From assembly GCA_038235275.1 (NCBI GenBank), contig JBBSUC010000025.1, positions 16,559 through 80,558 on the forward strand: a stretch of DNA of 64,000 nt, in the 5' to 3' direction. The position numbers were made by a program, and so were the translations under genes. Positions 24,339 to 33,505 of this stretch are shown here, piece by piece. Position 1 is the first letter of the stretch. Every line of letters starts with the position of its first letter. Below the pieces are notes generated by a model, which made no database searches, had not been told where the DNA came from, and was given only the letters and a program-made list of their open reading frames with translations. Source of the stretch: Persicitalea sp038235275. Its GTDB lineage: Bacteria; Bacteroidota; Bacteroidia; Cytophagales; Spirosomataceae.

Positions 24339-27300
24339 ATGCAGAAAATACTACTGTTGTGTCTATTCCTGGTAGCCACAAGCGGTTCGATTCTACGAGC
24401 GCAGGAGCGCGAAGTGAGTGGTACCGTGGGAACGGATGAAGGAACAGAAGGCTTTGCCGGGGCCACGGTGCTGGTCAAAGGGACGGGCATCGGCACCGTA
24501 ACGGACGCGAGAGGGGAGTACCGTTTGAAAATTCCCGCTGTGGGTACTACCCTGATCTTCTCGGCGATGGGAATGGAGACCATCGAGCAAATAATCAATG
24601 AACGGACAATTATTGACGTTCAGCTTAAAAGCGATAGCAGGCAGCTCGACCAGGTCGTTATCACTGCCCTTGGCTTAAAAGGAGAACGCGACCAATTTGC
24701 TTCGTCCGTCTCGACTGTAGCGGGCAACAAAATTGCCAAAACCGGCGAAACGAGCCTATTGGCGGGGCTAAGCGGTAAGGCCTCCGGGGTATTGATCACC
24801 CGCAATGGTGGCGATCCCGGCGCGGGGGCCTACATCCAGATTAGGGGTCAGAATACCATCAACGGCAACGCCCAGCCGCTGTTTATCGTGGATGGCATGC
24901 CCGTCAGCAATTCCAGCGACAACCTCGGTACCGCCGCCGGGAATGGTATCGTGCAGCAGTCGCGCATCAGCGACATCAATCCCGAGGACATCGAACGCAT
25001 GGAGGTGCTGAAAGGCGCTTCGGCGGCGGCTTTGTGGGGAACGCGGGCCGCCAATGGTGTGGTAATCATCACCACTAAAAAAGGGAAAAACACCAACGGG
25101 AAAGTCAATATTTCGTTCAAATCGACGGTTTCTTTCGACCGGGTTAACAAGATGCCGCCGCTGCAACGCACCTACGGACAAGGCTCCGGCGGTAACTATA
25201 TCCAGGGCAATCGCGTGAGTTTTGGCGACCGGATCGACGACCGGGCGGGTGGCCCCGATAACAACATTGTTGATTCGGACACTCCGGGTTATCAGGGCAT
25301 GGTCACTTTTCCTGATGGTACTTCACGCTACGCCATTGCGCCCGGCACGGCGGCTAATCCGCACGGCGGTAAGAATTCCCGCGACACCTACGACCATACG
25401 AAGGATGTGTTTCAGACGGGTCACTTTACCGATAACAACCTTAACATCAGCGGCGGTAATGAGCGGTCGAATTTTATGATCAGTTACGCCAACCTGAATC
25501 AGGAGGGCGTAGTTAAAGCATTCAGCAACTACCAGCGCAATACCGCTCGGGTGAACTTCGCCAGTCAGTTTACCGAGTGGCTGCGGGCGTCGGCAAACGT
25601 GGGCTACACCAAAACTTCCTCCTCGCGCATTCAGGAAGGCGACAACGTAGACGGCATCATGCTGGGGGGGCTACGGTCGCCGCCCGATTTTAACAACGGT
25701 TACTACACAGGAACTTACACCAACCCGGCGGGCCAGACTTTTAACGACGCCCACGTATCGTACCGCAATCCGCTGGGCAAAGATTTGAGTACTATTTACT
25801 CCAATCCCGTTTGGAATATCGACAACAACCGCAACACCAGCGACGTAGATCGATTGATGGGCAACCTGGAACTCGACATTACTCCGGTTTCCTGGCTGAC
25901 GGTGACGGGCCGCACGGGCATCGACAATTTTAACGACAACCGCCTGGAACGCTTTGCCCGCAATTCGGCCAAGTTTTTGAACGGTTATTTGTCCAAAAAC
26001 TGGATCACGGAGAAGCAGTTCAACACCGATGTTTTTGCCAACGCCAGCAGAACCTTCAATAACGATTTCAGCGGGTCGCTGCTGGTGGGCGTCAATTACA
26101 ACAGCCGCCGCCGCGCCACGCTGTCTGACGCGATTACGAACCTGATCGTACCCACGGCCCCCGACATCCTGACCAACGCGCTGAATTCCAACCTGACGGC
26201 GGGGAACTACAATTCTTTAGTTCGCACCTACGCTTACTACGCGCAGGCCGAGGTGCAGGCGTACAATATGCTCTTTTTAACACTCACCGGACGAAACGAA
26301 AGCGCCTCGACCTTTGGCGCCAAAACCAACAGCAGTTTTTTCTTTCCCTCGGCGGCTTTGGCCTGGCAGTTTACAAAATTGCCTAGCCTGGCGAGTATTT
26401 CTTTGCTGAGCTTTGGCAAACTCCGTCTGACTTGGGGGCAAGTGGGCATTCAGCCGCGACCCTACCAGAACTTCACCACCTTCGGACCAGCCGCCTACGG
26501 CGATATTTTTGGGTACACAAGCGGACTAACAGCGGCTAGTGCCCTGTACGGCGGCGGCTACGTGCGCAGCACCACGGCGGGCAACGACTACCTGCGGCCG
26601 GAGCGCAAAACGGAGGCGGAAGCTGGCGTCGATTTGCGCTTTCTGCAAAATCGGTTCAGCTTGTCAGCAACGGCTTACACTAATACTACTAAAGATGTTA
26701 TCCTATCGCTGAGCGTGCCGAACGAAAAAGGCTTTACCATCCGCAACAGCAACGCGGCGGAACTTTCAAATAAAGGACTCGAAATCGACGCGGGGGCCGA
26801 CCTGCTGCCCGGTAATTTCAAGTGGAATCTCTCCGCCAACTTCTCGCTGAACCGCAGCAAGGTGATTTCGCTGGCGGGTGCCACGGCCTACATCCTCCCG
26901 GATAGCTACATGCAAAACTCGTCACTGATTCCGGGACAACCCTTTGGCATATTTTACTCGACTGATTTCCAGAAAGACGAGTCGGGCAAATACGTTCTGG
27001 ACGCGAATGGCTTCCCGCAGGGCGGCACGGGCAACGAAATCATCGGCAACCCCAACCCGAAATGGCGGGGGGGACTGGGTAATACTTTTTCCTACAAAGG
27101 TTTCTCACTCTACGCCTTATTCGACCGCGTGGCGGGCAATGACTTTTTCAACGGGACGCGCGGCTCGCTGTACGCTTTCGGCGTTCACGGCGACCAGGGC
27201 AACACGGTGGTGACTCCGGCGGGCGGGCTGAAAGATGTGACGGGCAAAAGCATTCCGGCAGGTACTGAATTCCAGGGGCAAATTAAGGATTTCGGGGCTG

Positions 27301-27629
27301 GTCCCGTGGCCATCAATCAGGCGTGGTGGCAGGGGCGGGGTACGGCCTCTAACTCCGCTTCTTACAAGCAGTTTGTGGAAGACGCCAGCGTGTCGCGACT
27401 GCGCGAACTTACGCTGACGTACAGTCTGCGCGGCGCGGCGTTGCGTCGGATTACGCGGCTTTCCAATGTCGATTTTAGCCTGACGGGACGGAATTTGGTG
27501 CTTTGGACTAAGTACTCTGGTACCGATCCTGAGGTGAATATCTCAGGAGCGGGACTGTCGCGTGGGCAGGATTGGTTTACCAATCCTAATACGAAGTCAT
27601 TGTTGTTTTCGGTAAGGATTACCTATTGA
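24339..27629 (+). CDS. SusC/RagA family TonB-linked outer-membrane transporter
   Basis: 1096 residues. Signal peptide (to about RAQ, residue 22), regulatory-like domain (REVSGTVGTDEGTEGFAGATV), TonB-box region (LDQVVITALGLK), plug (PLFIVDGMPVSNSS, RAANGVVIITTKKG) and barrel ending in the aromatic strand TKSLLFSVRITY. Expected to import the glycan or glycoside processed by the rhamnosidase encoded 115 bp upstream. The leader carries a small hairpin (TTGAGT/ACTCAA) close to the ATG. Confidence 0.95.
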   Translation: MQKILLLCLFLVATSGSILRAQEREVSGTVGTDEGTEGFAGATVLVKGTGIGTVTDARGEYRLKIPAVGTTLIFSAMGMETIEQIINERTIIDVQLKSDSRQLDQVVITALGLKGERDQFASSVSTVAGNKIAKTGETSLLAGLSGKASGVLITRNGGDPGAGAYIQIRGQNTINGNAQPLFIVDGMPVSNSSDNLGTAAGNGIVQQSRISDINPEDIERMEVLKGASAAALWGTRAANGVVIITTKKGKNTNGKVNISFKSTVSFDRVNKMPPLQRTYGQGSGGNYIQGNRVSFGDRIDDRAGGPDNNIVDSDTPGYQGMVTFPDGTSRYAIAPGTAANPHGGKNSRDTYDHTKDVFQTGHFTDNNLNISGGNERSNFMISYANLNQEGVVKAFSNYQRNTARVNFASQFTEWLRASANVGYTKTSSSRIQEGDNVDGIMLGGLRSPPDFNNGYYTGTYTNPAGQTFNDAHVSYRNPLGKDLSTIYSNPVWNIDNNRNTSDVDRLMGNLELDITPVSWLTVTGRTGIDNFNDNRLERFARNSAKFLNGYLSKNWITEKQFNTDVFANASRTFNNDFSGSLLVGVNYNSRRRATLSDAITNLIVPTAPDILTNALNSNLTAGNYNSLVRTYAYYAQAEVQAYNMLFLTLTGRNESASTFGAKTNSSFFFPSAALAWQFTKLPSLASISLLSFGKLRLTWGQVGIQPRPYQNFTTFGPAAYGDIFGYTSGLTAASALYGGGYVRSTTAGNDYLRPERKTEAEAGVDLRFLQNRFSLSATAYTNTTKDVILSLSVPNEKGFTIRNSNAAELSNKGLEIDAGADLLPGNFKWNLSANFSLNRSKVISLAGATAYILPDSYMQNSSLIPGQPFGIFYSTDFQKDESGKYVLDANGFPQGGTGNEIIGNPNPKWRGGLGNTFSYKGFSLYALFDRVAGNDFFNGTRGSLYAFGVHGDQGNTVVTPAGGLKDVTGKSIPAGTEFQGQIKDFGAGPVAINQAWWQGRGTASNSASYKQFVEDASVSRLRELTLTYSLRGAALRRITRLSNVDFSLTGRNLVLWTKYSGTDPEVNISGAGLSRGQDWFTNPNTKSLLFSVRITY

Positions 27630-27641
27630 CCTCATCTCCTG

Positions 27642-27682
27642 CCCCCTCTCAGCATCGGCTGCCCGGCTGCCAGGAGAGGGGG
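27642..27682 (+). promoter_or_regulatory. Hairpin between susC and susD
   Basis: CCCCCTCTC (27642-27650) pairs with GAGAGGGGG (27674-27682) around a 23-nt loop. The stem lies 13 bp after the susC stop and 16 bp before the susD start. There is no U-tract, so it may act as an mRNA stability or processing element rather than a full terminator. Confidence 0.5.
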
Positions 27683-27698
27683 TGATTTCAAATAAACC

Positions 27699-29126
27699 AT
27701 GAAAAAAATATTTTCCTATAAAATCCTGATCGCTTTTCTGGCGATTTATTTCCTGAGCGGATGTAAAAACCTGTTCGATGAACCGGATATTCGTAGTAAC
27801 CCGAACGCGGTGACGGATGTGGATGGAGCTACACTTTTGGCGGGGACGCTTCTGGGCGTCTCGTTTCTGCACGAGGACACCGATGTGCGCATCGCGTCCA
27901 TCTGGGCGGGTGAAATCAATGGCCTGTCGCGGGCGCACCAAGGTTTTGCGCAGTACATCGTTTCGTCGCAGGCTTTCTTTTGGAATCCGTTGTATCCCGT
28001 CGCCAGTCAGGCGCGGTTGATTCAGACCAAGGCCGACGCGGCGGGTGATAAGTGGACGAAGGGCGTTGGGCAGGTTTTGGAAGCGCTGGTTATTGCCAAG
28101 GCTACTTCATTGTACGGCGACGTACCGTATAGTCAGGCCTTCGACGACGACAAATATCCCACACCCGTCTTTGACAAACAGGCGGATGTGTACGCGGCTC
28201 TGCAAGCAACGCTTGATAACGCTATTACCAACTTGTCGGCTCCCACGGGTTCGGCGTTTGGGGCGCAGGATTTTATTTACAAGGGTGATGTAAAAAAATG
28301 GAAAGCTGCTGCCAACACGCTGAAAGCCCGGTTGTTTTTGCATTCGGGCGAGTACGCCAGAGCCATTACCAGCGCGGCGGCGGGCATTGGTAGTTCGGCG
28401 GGTGACGCGCTGGTGCCGCACGGGACAAGTCAGGGCATCGACATCAACCAGAACTACGATTTCTTCCGCGTCAGCCGGGCGGGCGATGTGGGTTTCGATG
28501 GCGCGTATTTGCCCAGGTTGCTACGCTCCCGCATCAATTCGGCCAATGCCAAAACCGACGAAACGGCCCTTTACAACCATTATATCAAGGTAGGGATTAC
28601 GGCCACGGGCAGCCTGGACCCAAATACGGTCGATGGTGCTTTTACCGCCGACGCGCCGCATCCTATCCTCACTTATTACGAAAATAAGTTGATTATTGGC
28701 GAGGCGCAAGCGCGGCTGGGCGATAATGACAAGGCGCTGGTGGCACTCAATAGCGTTCGGGCCGGTCTGGCTTCGGGGTATATCAATGGAAAAAATATTG
28801 CGGCCACGGGCCGGAAATACGACACTTACTCGCTGGATGATTTCAGCCTGAATGGCCTGGCCAATCCCACCAAAGCCACAACCGTACAAACGGCCCTTTT
28901 GTACGAAATTATCAGCCAGCGGTACATTGTCTTCCTGATGCAGTACGAAGCTTTCAACGACTACCGTCGCCTGGCGAAGGCGATGCCCGTGGTGCAGTTG
29001 CCCATCCCGCTGTACGTCGGGGCGCAAAAGCCGCAGCGGTTCATTTATCCCCAGGGCGAAGTAAACACGAATCCGAACGTCCCTAAGCCTTTACCCGATC
29101 AGTTCACGAAGGTGCCGATTTTTTGA
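27699..29126 (+). CDS. SusD/RagB-type nutrient-binding outer-membrane lipoprotein (SusD-like_2)
   Basis: 475 residues. The lipoprotein signal ends at Cys22 (YFLSGC). An N-terminal conserved part follows (LFDEPDIRSNPNAVTDVDG), then helical repeats including KATSLYGDVPYSQAFD and KWKAAANTLKARLFLHSGEY, and a C-terminal FNDYRRLAKAMPVVQLPIP with YPQGEVNTNPNVPKPL. This is the SusD-like_2 branch also seen in the pairs at 54 and 62 kb. It works as the lid of the SusC encoded just upstream. Confidence 0.92.
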   Translation: MKKIFSYKILIAFLAIYFLSGCKNLFDEPDIRSNPNAVTDVDGATLLAGTLLGVSFLHEDTDVRIASIWAGEINGLSRAHQGFAQYIVSSQAFFWNPLYPVASQARLIQTKADAAGDKWTKGVGQVLEALVIAKATSLYGDVPYSQAFDDDKYPTPVFDKQADVYAALQATLDNAITNLSAPTGSAFGAQDFIYKGDVKKWKAAANTLKARLFLHSGEYARAITSAAAGIGSSAGDALVPHGTSQGIDINQNYDFFRVSRAGDVGFDGAYLPRLLRSRINSANAKTDETALYNHYIKVGITATGSLDPNTVDGAFTADAPHPILTYYENKLIIGEAQARLGDNDKALVALNSVRAGLASGYINGKNIAATGRKYDTYSLDDFSLNGLANPTKATTVQTALLYEIISQRYIVFLMQYEAFNDYRRLAKAMPVVQLPIPLYVGAQKPQRFIYPQGEVNTNPNVPKPLPDQFTKVPIF

Positions 29127-29171
29127 TTAGGCAAAAGGCCTATTCTGTGCCAAAAACATAACCCTTTTTTC

Positions 29172-30515
29172 ATGGCCATAAAAAACGGTTTGCCGTCGCT
29201 CTCCCGAAGCGCCTTTTGGCGGTATTTTAATTTTACCGCCCTGTATTTTGCCGAAGGCCTCAACATGGGTATGTTGTTCGTCGGCATTCCGGCCTGGATG
29301 GCGATGCAGGGCAAAACGCCCACTGAAATCGGTGGCTTCGCCGTGGCCTGCGCCCTGCCGTGGACGTTCAAATTTGTGGTGGCCCCGCTCATGGACCGCT
29401 ATACCTACCTGCCGATGGGTCGCAAACGACCCTGGGTAATTTTGGGCCAATTCGGCCTCACGTTCGGTCTTGTGGTGATGGCCTTTGTACCAGATCCTTT
29501 AAACAACCTACCACTTTTTATGGCCGCTACCTTCCTGGTGTCTTCGCTGGGGGCCATCCAGGATGCCGCCACCGACGGCATGGCGGTGGATATTGTTCCA
29601 GCGGACGAACAGGCCCGCGCCAACGGATTTATGGGTGGAGCCCGGATGATCGGAAGTTCGATGGCGCTGGCCGGGGGAAGTTGGCTATTGAACAAATACG
29701 ATTTTCAGGTAGCTATGCTCGCGCTGGCTGGGGCAGTTGGTTTGGTAACCGTCGTTCCGATATTTCTTCGGGAACATGCCATTGAAAAGATACTCCCCTG
29801 GACGGCGGGCGCCACCTCGCTACAAGCGCAGAAATTGCAAAGTACTAGTTGGTCCACCATCCTCAAATCGTTGTACAGCGTTTTCCGGTTGCGCGATTCG
29901 CTGCTGGTCTCCCTGCTTATGTTTGTCTCGATGGGTTCGTACAACTTCTTTGAAACACTGCTGCCCCTCTTTGCCGTAAAAATCTCCGGCTGGACCAATG
30001 TCTTCTACTCGCAAGCCTTCGCTACGGCTGACTTGATCGGTGGGATGGGGGGGATGGTATTGGGAGGGTACTTGATTGAGAAATTTGGCAAAAAACGCAT
30101 GATAAGCCTGTACTTTATCCTCATCATGTTCATTGTAGCCGGACTTATTTTCCTGACCCAATATTGGAAAAATACCGCTTTTCTGTACGGCTTCATCGTC
30201 GTGTATCGCTGGCTGAATGCCTTCGCCAAGATTGGTGTTTATGCGGTGGCTATGCAGTGCTGCTCAAAACTGATTTCGGCCAGCCAGTTCACTTTTTACA
30301 TGACCATCGGCGCGATGGGTTCAATGGCGGGGGCCACGCTTATCGGGCCGATCAAGGAAAATTTTAGTTGGGAAGTGACCTTTGCCGCGTTTGTCGGTAT
30401 GCTTGCCATTGCTATGTTTGTCTTGCGGTCGTTGAACATTGATAAACAAATCGCCCAAATGGTAGAACTAGACGAAAAAGAGGCAGAAACTCAGGTGCTG
30501 GCCAACGTTGCCTGA
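29172..30515 (+). CDS. MFS transporter (AmpG-like)
   Basis: 447 residues with about 12 transmembrane helices. Motifs fit the AmpG/SLC33-like branch of the major facilitator superfamily: PWTFKFVVAPLMDRYTYLPMGRKRPW after helix 2 (motif-A-like) and AIQDAATDGMAVDIV in helix 4. It is an inner-membrane symporter, and AmpG relatives carry muropeptides or sugars. Its place directly after susC-susD suggests uptake of the periplasmic product of this locus into the cytoplasm; muropeptide uptake cannot be excluded. Its stop is 1 bp from the stop of the convergent pseudouridine synthase. Confidence 0.87.
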   Translation: MAIKNGLPSLSRSAFWRYFNFTALYFAEGLNMGMLFVGIPAWMAMQGKTPTEIGGFAVACALPWTFKFVVAPLMDRYTYLPMGRKRPWVILGQFGLTFGLVVMAFVPDPLNNLPLFMAATFLVSSLGAIQDAATDGMAVDIVPADEQARANGFMGGARMIGSSMALAGGSWLLNKYDFQVAMLALAGAVGLVTVVPIFLREHAIEKILPWTAGATSLQAQKLQSTSWSTILKSLYSVFRLRDSLLVSLLMFVSMGSYNFFETLLPLFAVKISGWTNVFYSQAFATADLIGGMGGMVLGGYLIEKFGKKRMISLYFILIMFIVAGLIFLTQYWKNTAFLYGFIVVYRWLNAFAKIGVYAVAMQCCSKLISASQFTFYMTIGAMGSMAGATLIGPIKENFSWEVTFAAFVGMLAIAMFVLRSLNIDKQIAQMVELDEKEAETQVLANVA

Positions 30516-30516
30516 C

Positions 30517-31233
30517 TTACTCAAACAATACCCCCAGCATCCGCGCAAATTCTCCCTGAACGGGAGCTGTGATTGTGATCTCTTCCGCCGTATCGGGATG
30601 CGTGAACGTCAGTTGCTGCGCGTGGAGCAGCATCGTATTCATGCCGAATTGCTCAAGAAAAAGCTTATTTTGCTTGTTACAACCGTGCGGACGATCGCCG
30701 ATAATGGGATGCAGAATGTGGGCCGTATGCTTGCGAAGCTGGTGCATCCGGCCCGTGGCGGGGGTAAGTTCTACCAACGAATAACGCGAAGTATCGTGTT
30801 TGCCAAAGGGCAGCGGAATCTCAGTTCTTTGCTGCGTTTTGAGGTATGTGAGCGCCTCCTGCACCAGGCCCGAGTCGGGATGCCGCAGGGCGTAGTCGAT
30901 GGTTTGCTCGTCGGGTGTGTGTCCGCGCACGATGGCGAGGTATTTCTTTTGGACTCGCCCCTCCATAAACTGTCGCTGCATGGCGGAATTCATGGCTTCC
31001 GACAGCGCGAAAAGCAGGACGCCGCCCGTCTTGCGGTCGAGCCGATGCACGGGCCACACGCGTTGCCCCAACTGGTCGCGCAGCCGCTGCACGGCAAATT
31101 CGCTGGCGTCGCGGGCCATCGGCGAGCGGTGGACGAGCAGGCCGTGGGGTTTGTCGATGGCGACTAAATCGGGGGACTGGTAGAGGACAGGGAGCGATAA
31201 CTTCTCTCTACTCATGCTCCCCATGCTCCCCAT
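30517..31233 (-). CDS. RluA-family pseudouridine synthase (TruC-like)
   Basis: 238 residues, cytoplasmic. The RluA motif HRLDRKTGGVLLFAL is present with the catalytic Asp66, together with the opening LVAIDKPHGLLVHRS and the later TGRMHQLRKHTAHILHPIIGD. The short single-domain form without an S4 domain fits TruC (U65 of tRNA-Asp/Ile) or a small RluA. The start overlaps the end of lpxA. Three in-frame ATGs (31233, 31224, 31215) are created by a 9-bp tandem repeat, and 31215 (MSREKLSLPVLY) gives a more usual N-terminus. It is the last gene of the lipid A operon. Confidence 0.88.
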   Translation of the reverse strand: MGSMGSMSREKLSLPVLYQSPDLVAIDKPHGLLVHRSPMARDASEFAVQRLRDQLGQRVWPVHRLDRKTGGVLLFALSEAMNSAMQRQFMEGRVQKKYLAIVRGHTPDEQTIDYALRHPDSGLVQEALTYLKTQQRTEIPLPFGKHDTSRYSLVELTPATGRMHQLRKHTAHILHPIIGDRPHGCNKQNKLFLEQFGMNTMLLHAQQLTFTHPDTAEEITITAPVQGEFARMLGVLFE

Positions 31234-32011
31234 GCTGCAACGGACTCTTCATAATCCCCCTTTCCGACGTGCGAATGAAGTTTACGATTTCGTCGCGCTC
31301 GTCGGAGGGCGGTAGTTCGAGCTCGATTTGGTTGAGGGCGTCGGAGTTGTTGAGGCCCTTCATGTAGATGTAGCGGTAAACGGTCTGGATTTCGGCGATT
31401 TGCTGGTTGGTATAGCCGCGCCGCCGCAGGCCGACGGAGTTGATGCCCGCGTAGGAGATGGGTTCCCGAGCGGCCTTAGTGAAGGGTGGTACGTCCTTGC
31501 GCACCAGTGATCCGCCGGAAACGAAAGCGTGGGGGCCGATCTTGACGAATTGGTGCACCGCGCTGATGGCACTCACAATAGCCCAGTTGCCAACGTGGAC
31601 GTGGCCGGCCATCTGCACATTGTTTCCGATAATGCAATGGTTGCCGATCTCGCAGTCGTGAGCGATGTGGGCGTAGGCCATGATGAGGCAATCGCTGCCG
31701 ACCACGGTCTTCCAGTGCTCCTCGGTGCCTCGGCTGATCGTGGCGTACTCGCGGATGGTGGTATTGTCACCAATATAGGTGAGTGTGTACTCGTTGTTAT
31801 ACTTCAAATCCTGCGGGATGGCCGAAACGACTGCGCCGGGGTAGATGCGACAGTTTTTGCCGATGCGCGCGCCCTCGTTGATGACGGCGTGCGAAGCTAC
31901 CCATGTACCTTCGCCAATCTCCACGTCCTTATGGATCATGGCAAACGGCTCGACGACCACGTTGCGGGCGATTTTGGATTCGGAGTGGATGTAGGCTAAG
32001 GGTTGTATCAT
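31208..32011 (-). CDS. lpxA: Acyl-ACP--UDP-N-acetylglucosamine O-acyltransferase
   Basis: 267 residues. A left-handed beta-helix of hexapeptide repeats with the LpxA signature AYAHIAHDC (His118 matches catalytic His125 of E. coli), followed by the C-terminal helical domain. It performs the first step of lipid A synthesis: a 3-hydroxyacyl chain from ACP is transferred to the 3-OH of UDP-GlcNAc. Its start overlaps the lpxC/fabZ stop by 4 bp. The C-terminus is odd: HGEHGEHE is encoded by a 9-bp tandem repeat in the overlap with the next gene. Confidence 0.97.
   Translation of the reverse strand: MIQPLAYIHSESKIARNVVVEPFAMIHKDVEIGEGTWVASHAVINEGARIGKNCRIYPGAVVSAIPQDLKYNNEYTLTYIGDNTTIREYATISRGTEEHWKTVVGSDCLIMAYAHIAHDCEIGNHCIIGNNVQMAGHVHVGNWAIVSAISAVHQFVKIGPHAFVSGGSLVRKDVPPFTKAAREPISYAGINSVGLRRRGYTNQQIAEIQTVYRYIYMKGLNNSDALNQIELELPPSDERDEIVNFIRTSERGIMKSPLQHGEHGEHE
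31213..31237. repeat. 9-bp tandem repeat in lpxA/truC overlap
   Basis: CATGCTCCC occurs twice and is followed by CATGCTG. The repeat is translated in two frames, as the HGEHGE tail of LpxA and as the MGSMGSM start of the pseudouridine synthase. Confidence 0.9.
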
Positions 32012-33399
32012 TTTTTCTTGACCAGGCTGGCGATCATGTCGGCTTCGCAGACCAGTTGGCCGCTCACGTAGCCGCGTCCGCTCATTTTGACGATACCCCG
32101 CTTCATGGGGGTAGTGAACTCACATTTGAAGATAACGGTATCGCCGGGTACTACGTTTCGCCGGAAGCGACAATTGTCGATACCGATCAGGTAAGGCCAG
32201 TAATTCTCGGGATCGGGAACGGTGCTGAGGACCAGGATACCACCCGTTTGGGCCATCGCTTCGAGCTGCATCACGCCGGGCATGACGGGGTTGCCGGGGA
32301 AGTGACCGAGGAAAAACTGCTCGTTCATCGTCACGTTCTTGGTCCCGACCACGCTCATTTCGTCCAGGGCGATAATCTTGTCGATCATCTGGAACGGGTA
32401 GCGGTGGGGTAGGAGATTGGCGACTTGGTTGATGTCCAGAATCGGGGCCTTGTTGGGGTCATACTGCGGGATGCCGTTTTTAGCGACTTTCATCAGCTTT
32501 TTAATTTTTTTGGCCAAGGCCACATTGGCCGCGTGACCGGGTCGGGCGGCCAGAATCTGCGCCTTGAGCGGTCGGCCGACGAGGGCCAAATCTCCCACCA
32601 AATCCAGCAGCTTGTGCCGGGCCATTTCGTTGGGGAAGTGCAGATCGACGTTGTTTAAAATTCCTTTCGTCTCGTCCACACTAACCTTCGGTTTGTCGAG
32701 GAGTTTGGCCAAATGATCAAGTTCGCCTTCCTTCACGTGGCGATCCACGATAACGATGGCGTTGGTCAGGTCGCCGCCTTTGATCAGGTTCCTATTATAT
32801 AATGCTTCGAGCTCGTGCAAAAAACAAAACGTCCGGCAGGGGGCGATTTCGGCCTTGAAAAGCGTCATGTCGTTCAGCGAAGCGTGCTGACTGTTGATGA
32901 CCTTGGAATTATAATCCACCATCACCGTGAGGCGATAGTCGGTCAGCGGCATGGCCGCCATCTCAATATCGTTCTCGGCGTTGACGTAGTGGACGTACTC
33001 GGGAACCTCGAAGTAGTTACGATAGGCATTCTGCTCCTCGATGCCCGCGTCTTCCAGGGCTTCGATGAACTTGATGGCGCTACCGTCCATAATTGGTGGC
33101 TCGGGGCCGTCGAGTTGGATGAGAACGTTGTCGATTTGCAGGCCGACCAGCGCGGCCAGCGTGTGCTCCACGGTGTTGATGCGGGCACCGTTCTGCTCGA
33201 TGGTCGTGCCGCGCGACAAGTCCACGACGTTGTCCACGTCGGCGTCCACGATGGGCTGGTCGGGTAGGTCAACGCGCTGGAATTTGTAGCCGTGGTTGGC
33301 CGGGGCGGGCAGGAACGTCATCGTGGCTCTCACGCCCGTGTGCAGTCCGACGCCGGAAACCGATGCCGCTTTTTTTATGGTTTGTTGTTTTTCGTTCAT
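32008..33399 (-). CDS. lpxC/fabZ: Bifunctional UDP-3-O-acyl-GlcNAc deacetylase / 3-hydroxyacyl-ACP dehydratase
   Basis: 463 residues, a natural fusion typical of Bacteroidota. The LpxC part (1-310) has the zinc ligand His79 in NTVEHTLAALVG and the second metal motif HKLLDLVGDL; it deacetylates UDP-3-O-acyl-GlcNAc, the committed lipid A step. The FabZ part (about 320-463) has LLPHRYPFQMIDKI and the catalytic HFPGNPVMPGVMQLEAMAQ; it dehydrates 3-hydroxyacyl-ACP. The fusion couples the two pathways that compete for hydroxyacyl-ACP. Overlaps lpxA by 4 bp; 98 bp after lpxD. Confidence 0.98.
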   Translation of the reverse strand: MNEKQQTIKKAASVSGVGLHTGVRATMTFLPAPANHGYKFQRVDLPDQPIVDADVDNVVDLSRGTTIEQNGARINTVEHTLAALVGLQIDNVLIQLDGPEPPIMDGSAIKFIEALEDAGIEEQNAYRNYFEVPEYVHYVNAENDIEMAAMPLTDYRLTVMVDYNSKVINSQHASLNDMTLFKAEIAPCRTFCFLHELEALYNRNLIKGGDLTNAIVIVDRHVKEGELDHLAKLLDKPKVSVDETKGILNNVDLHFPNEMARHKLLDLVGDLALVGRPLKAQILAARPGHAANVALAKKIKKLMKVAKNGIPQYDPNKAPILDINQVANLLPHRYPFQMIDKIIALDEMSVVGTKNVTMNEQFFLGHFPGNPVMPGVMQLEAMAQTGGILVLSTVPDPENYWPYLIGIDNCRFRRNVVPGDTVIFKCEFTTPMKRGIVKMSGRGYVSGQLVCEADMIASLVKKK

Positions 33400-33473
33400 T
33401 TTGGCTGGGAGGAAGCTATAGGCTTGGTCCGGCGATCCGGTAAGCTTTATGCTGTAGTCTTTTTTTGCGGGAT

Positions 33474-33505
33474 AGATTTAACAACTTAAGAGAGTTGTTA
33501 AATCT
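33474..33505. repeat. Perfect inverted repeat overlapping the lpxD stop codon
   Basis: AGATTTAACAACT (33474-33486) and AGTTGTTAAATCT (33493-33505) form a perfect 13-bp stem with a 6-nt loop. The lpxD stop codon (33498-33500 on the minus strand) lies inside one arm. It could damp read-through from lpxD into lpxC/fabZ or protect the mRNA end. Confidence 0.8.
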
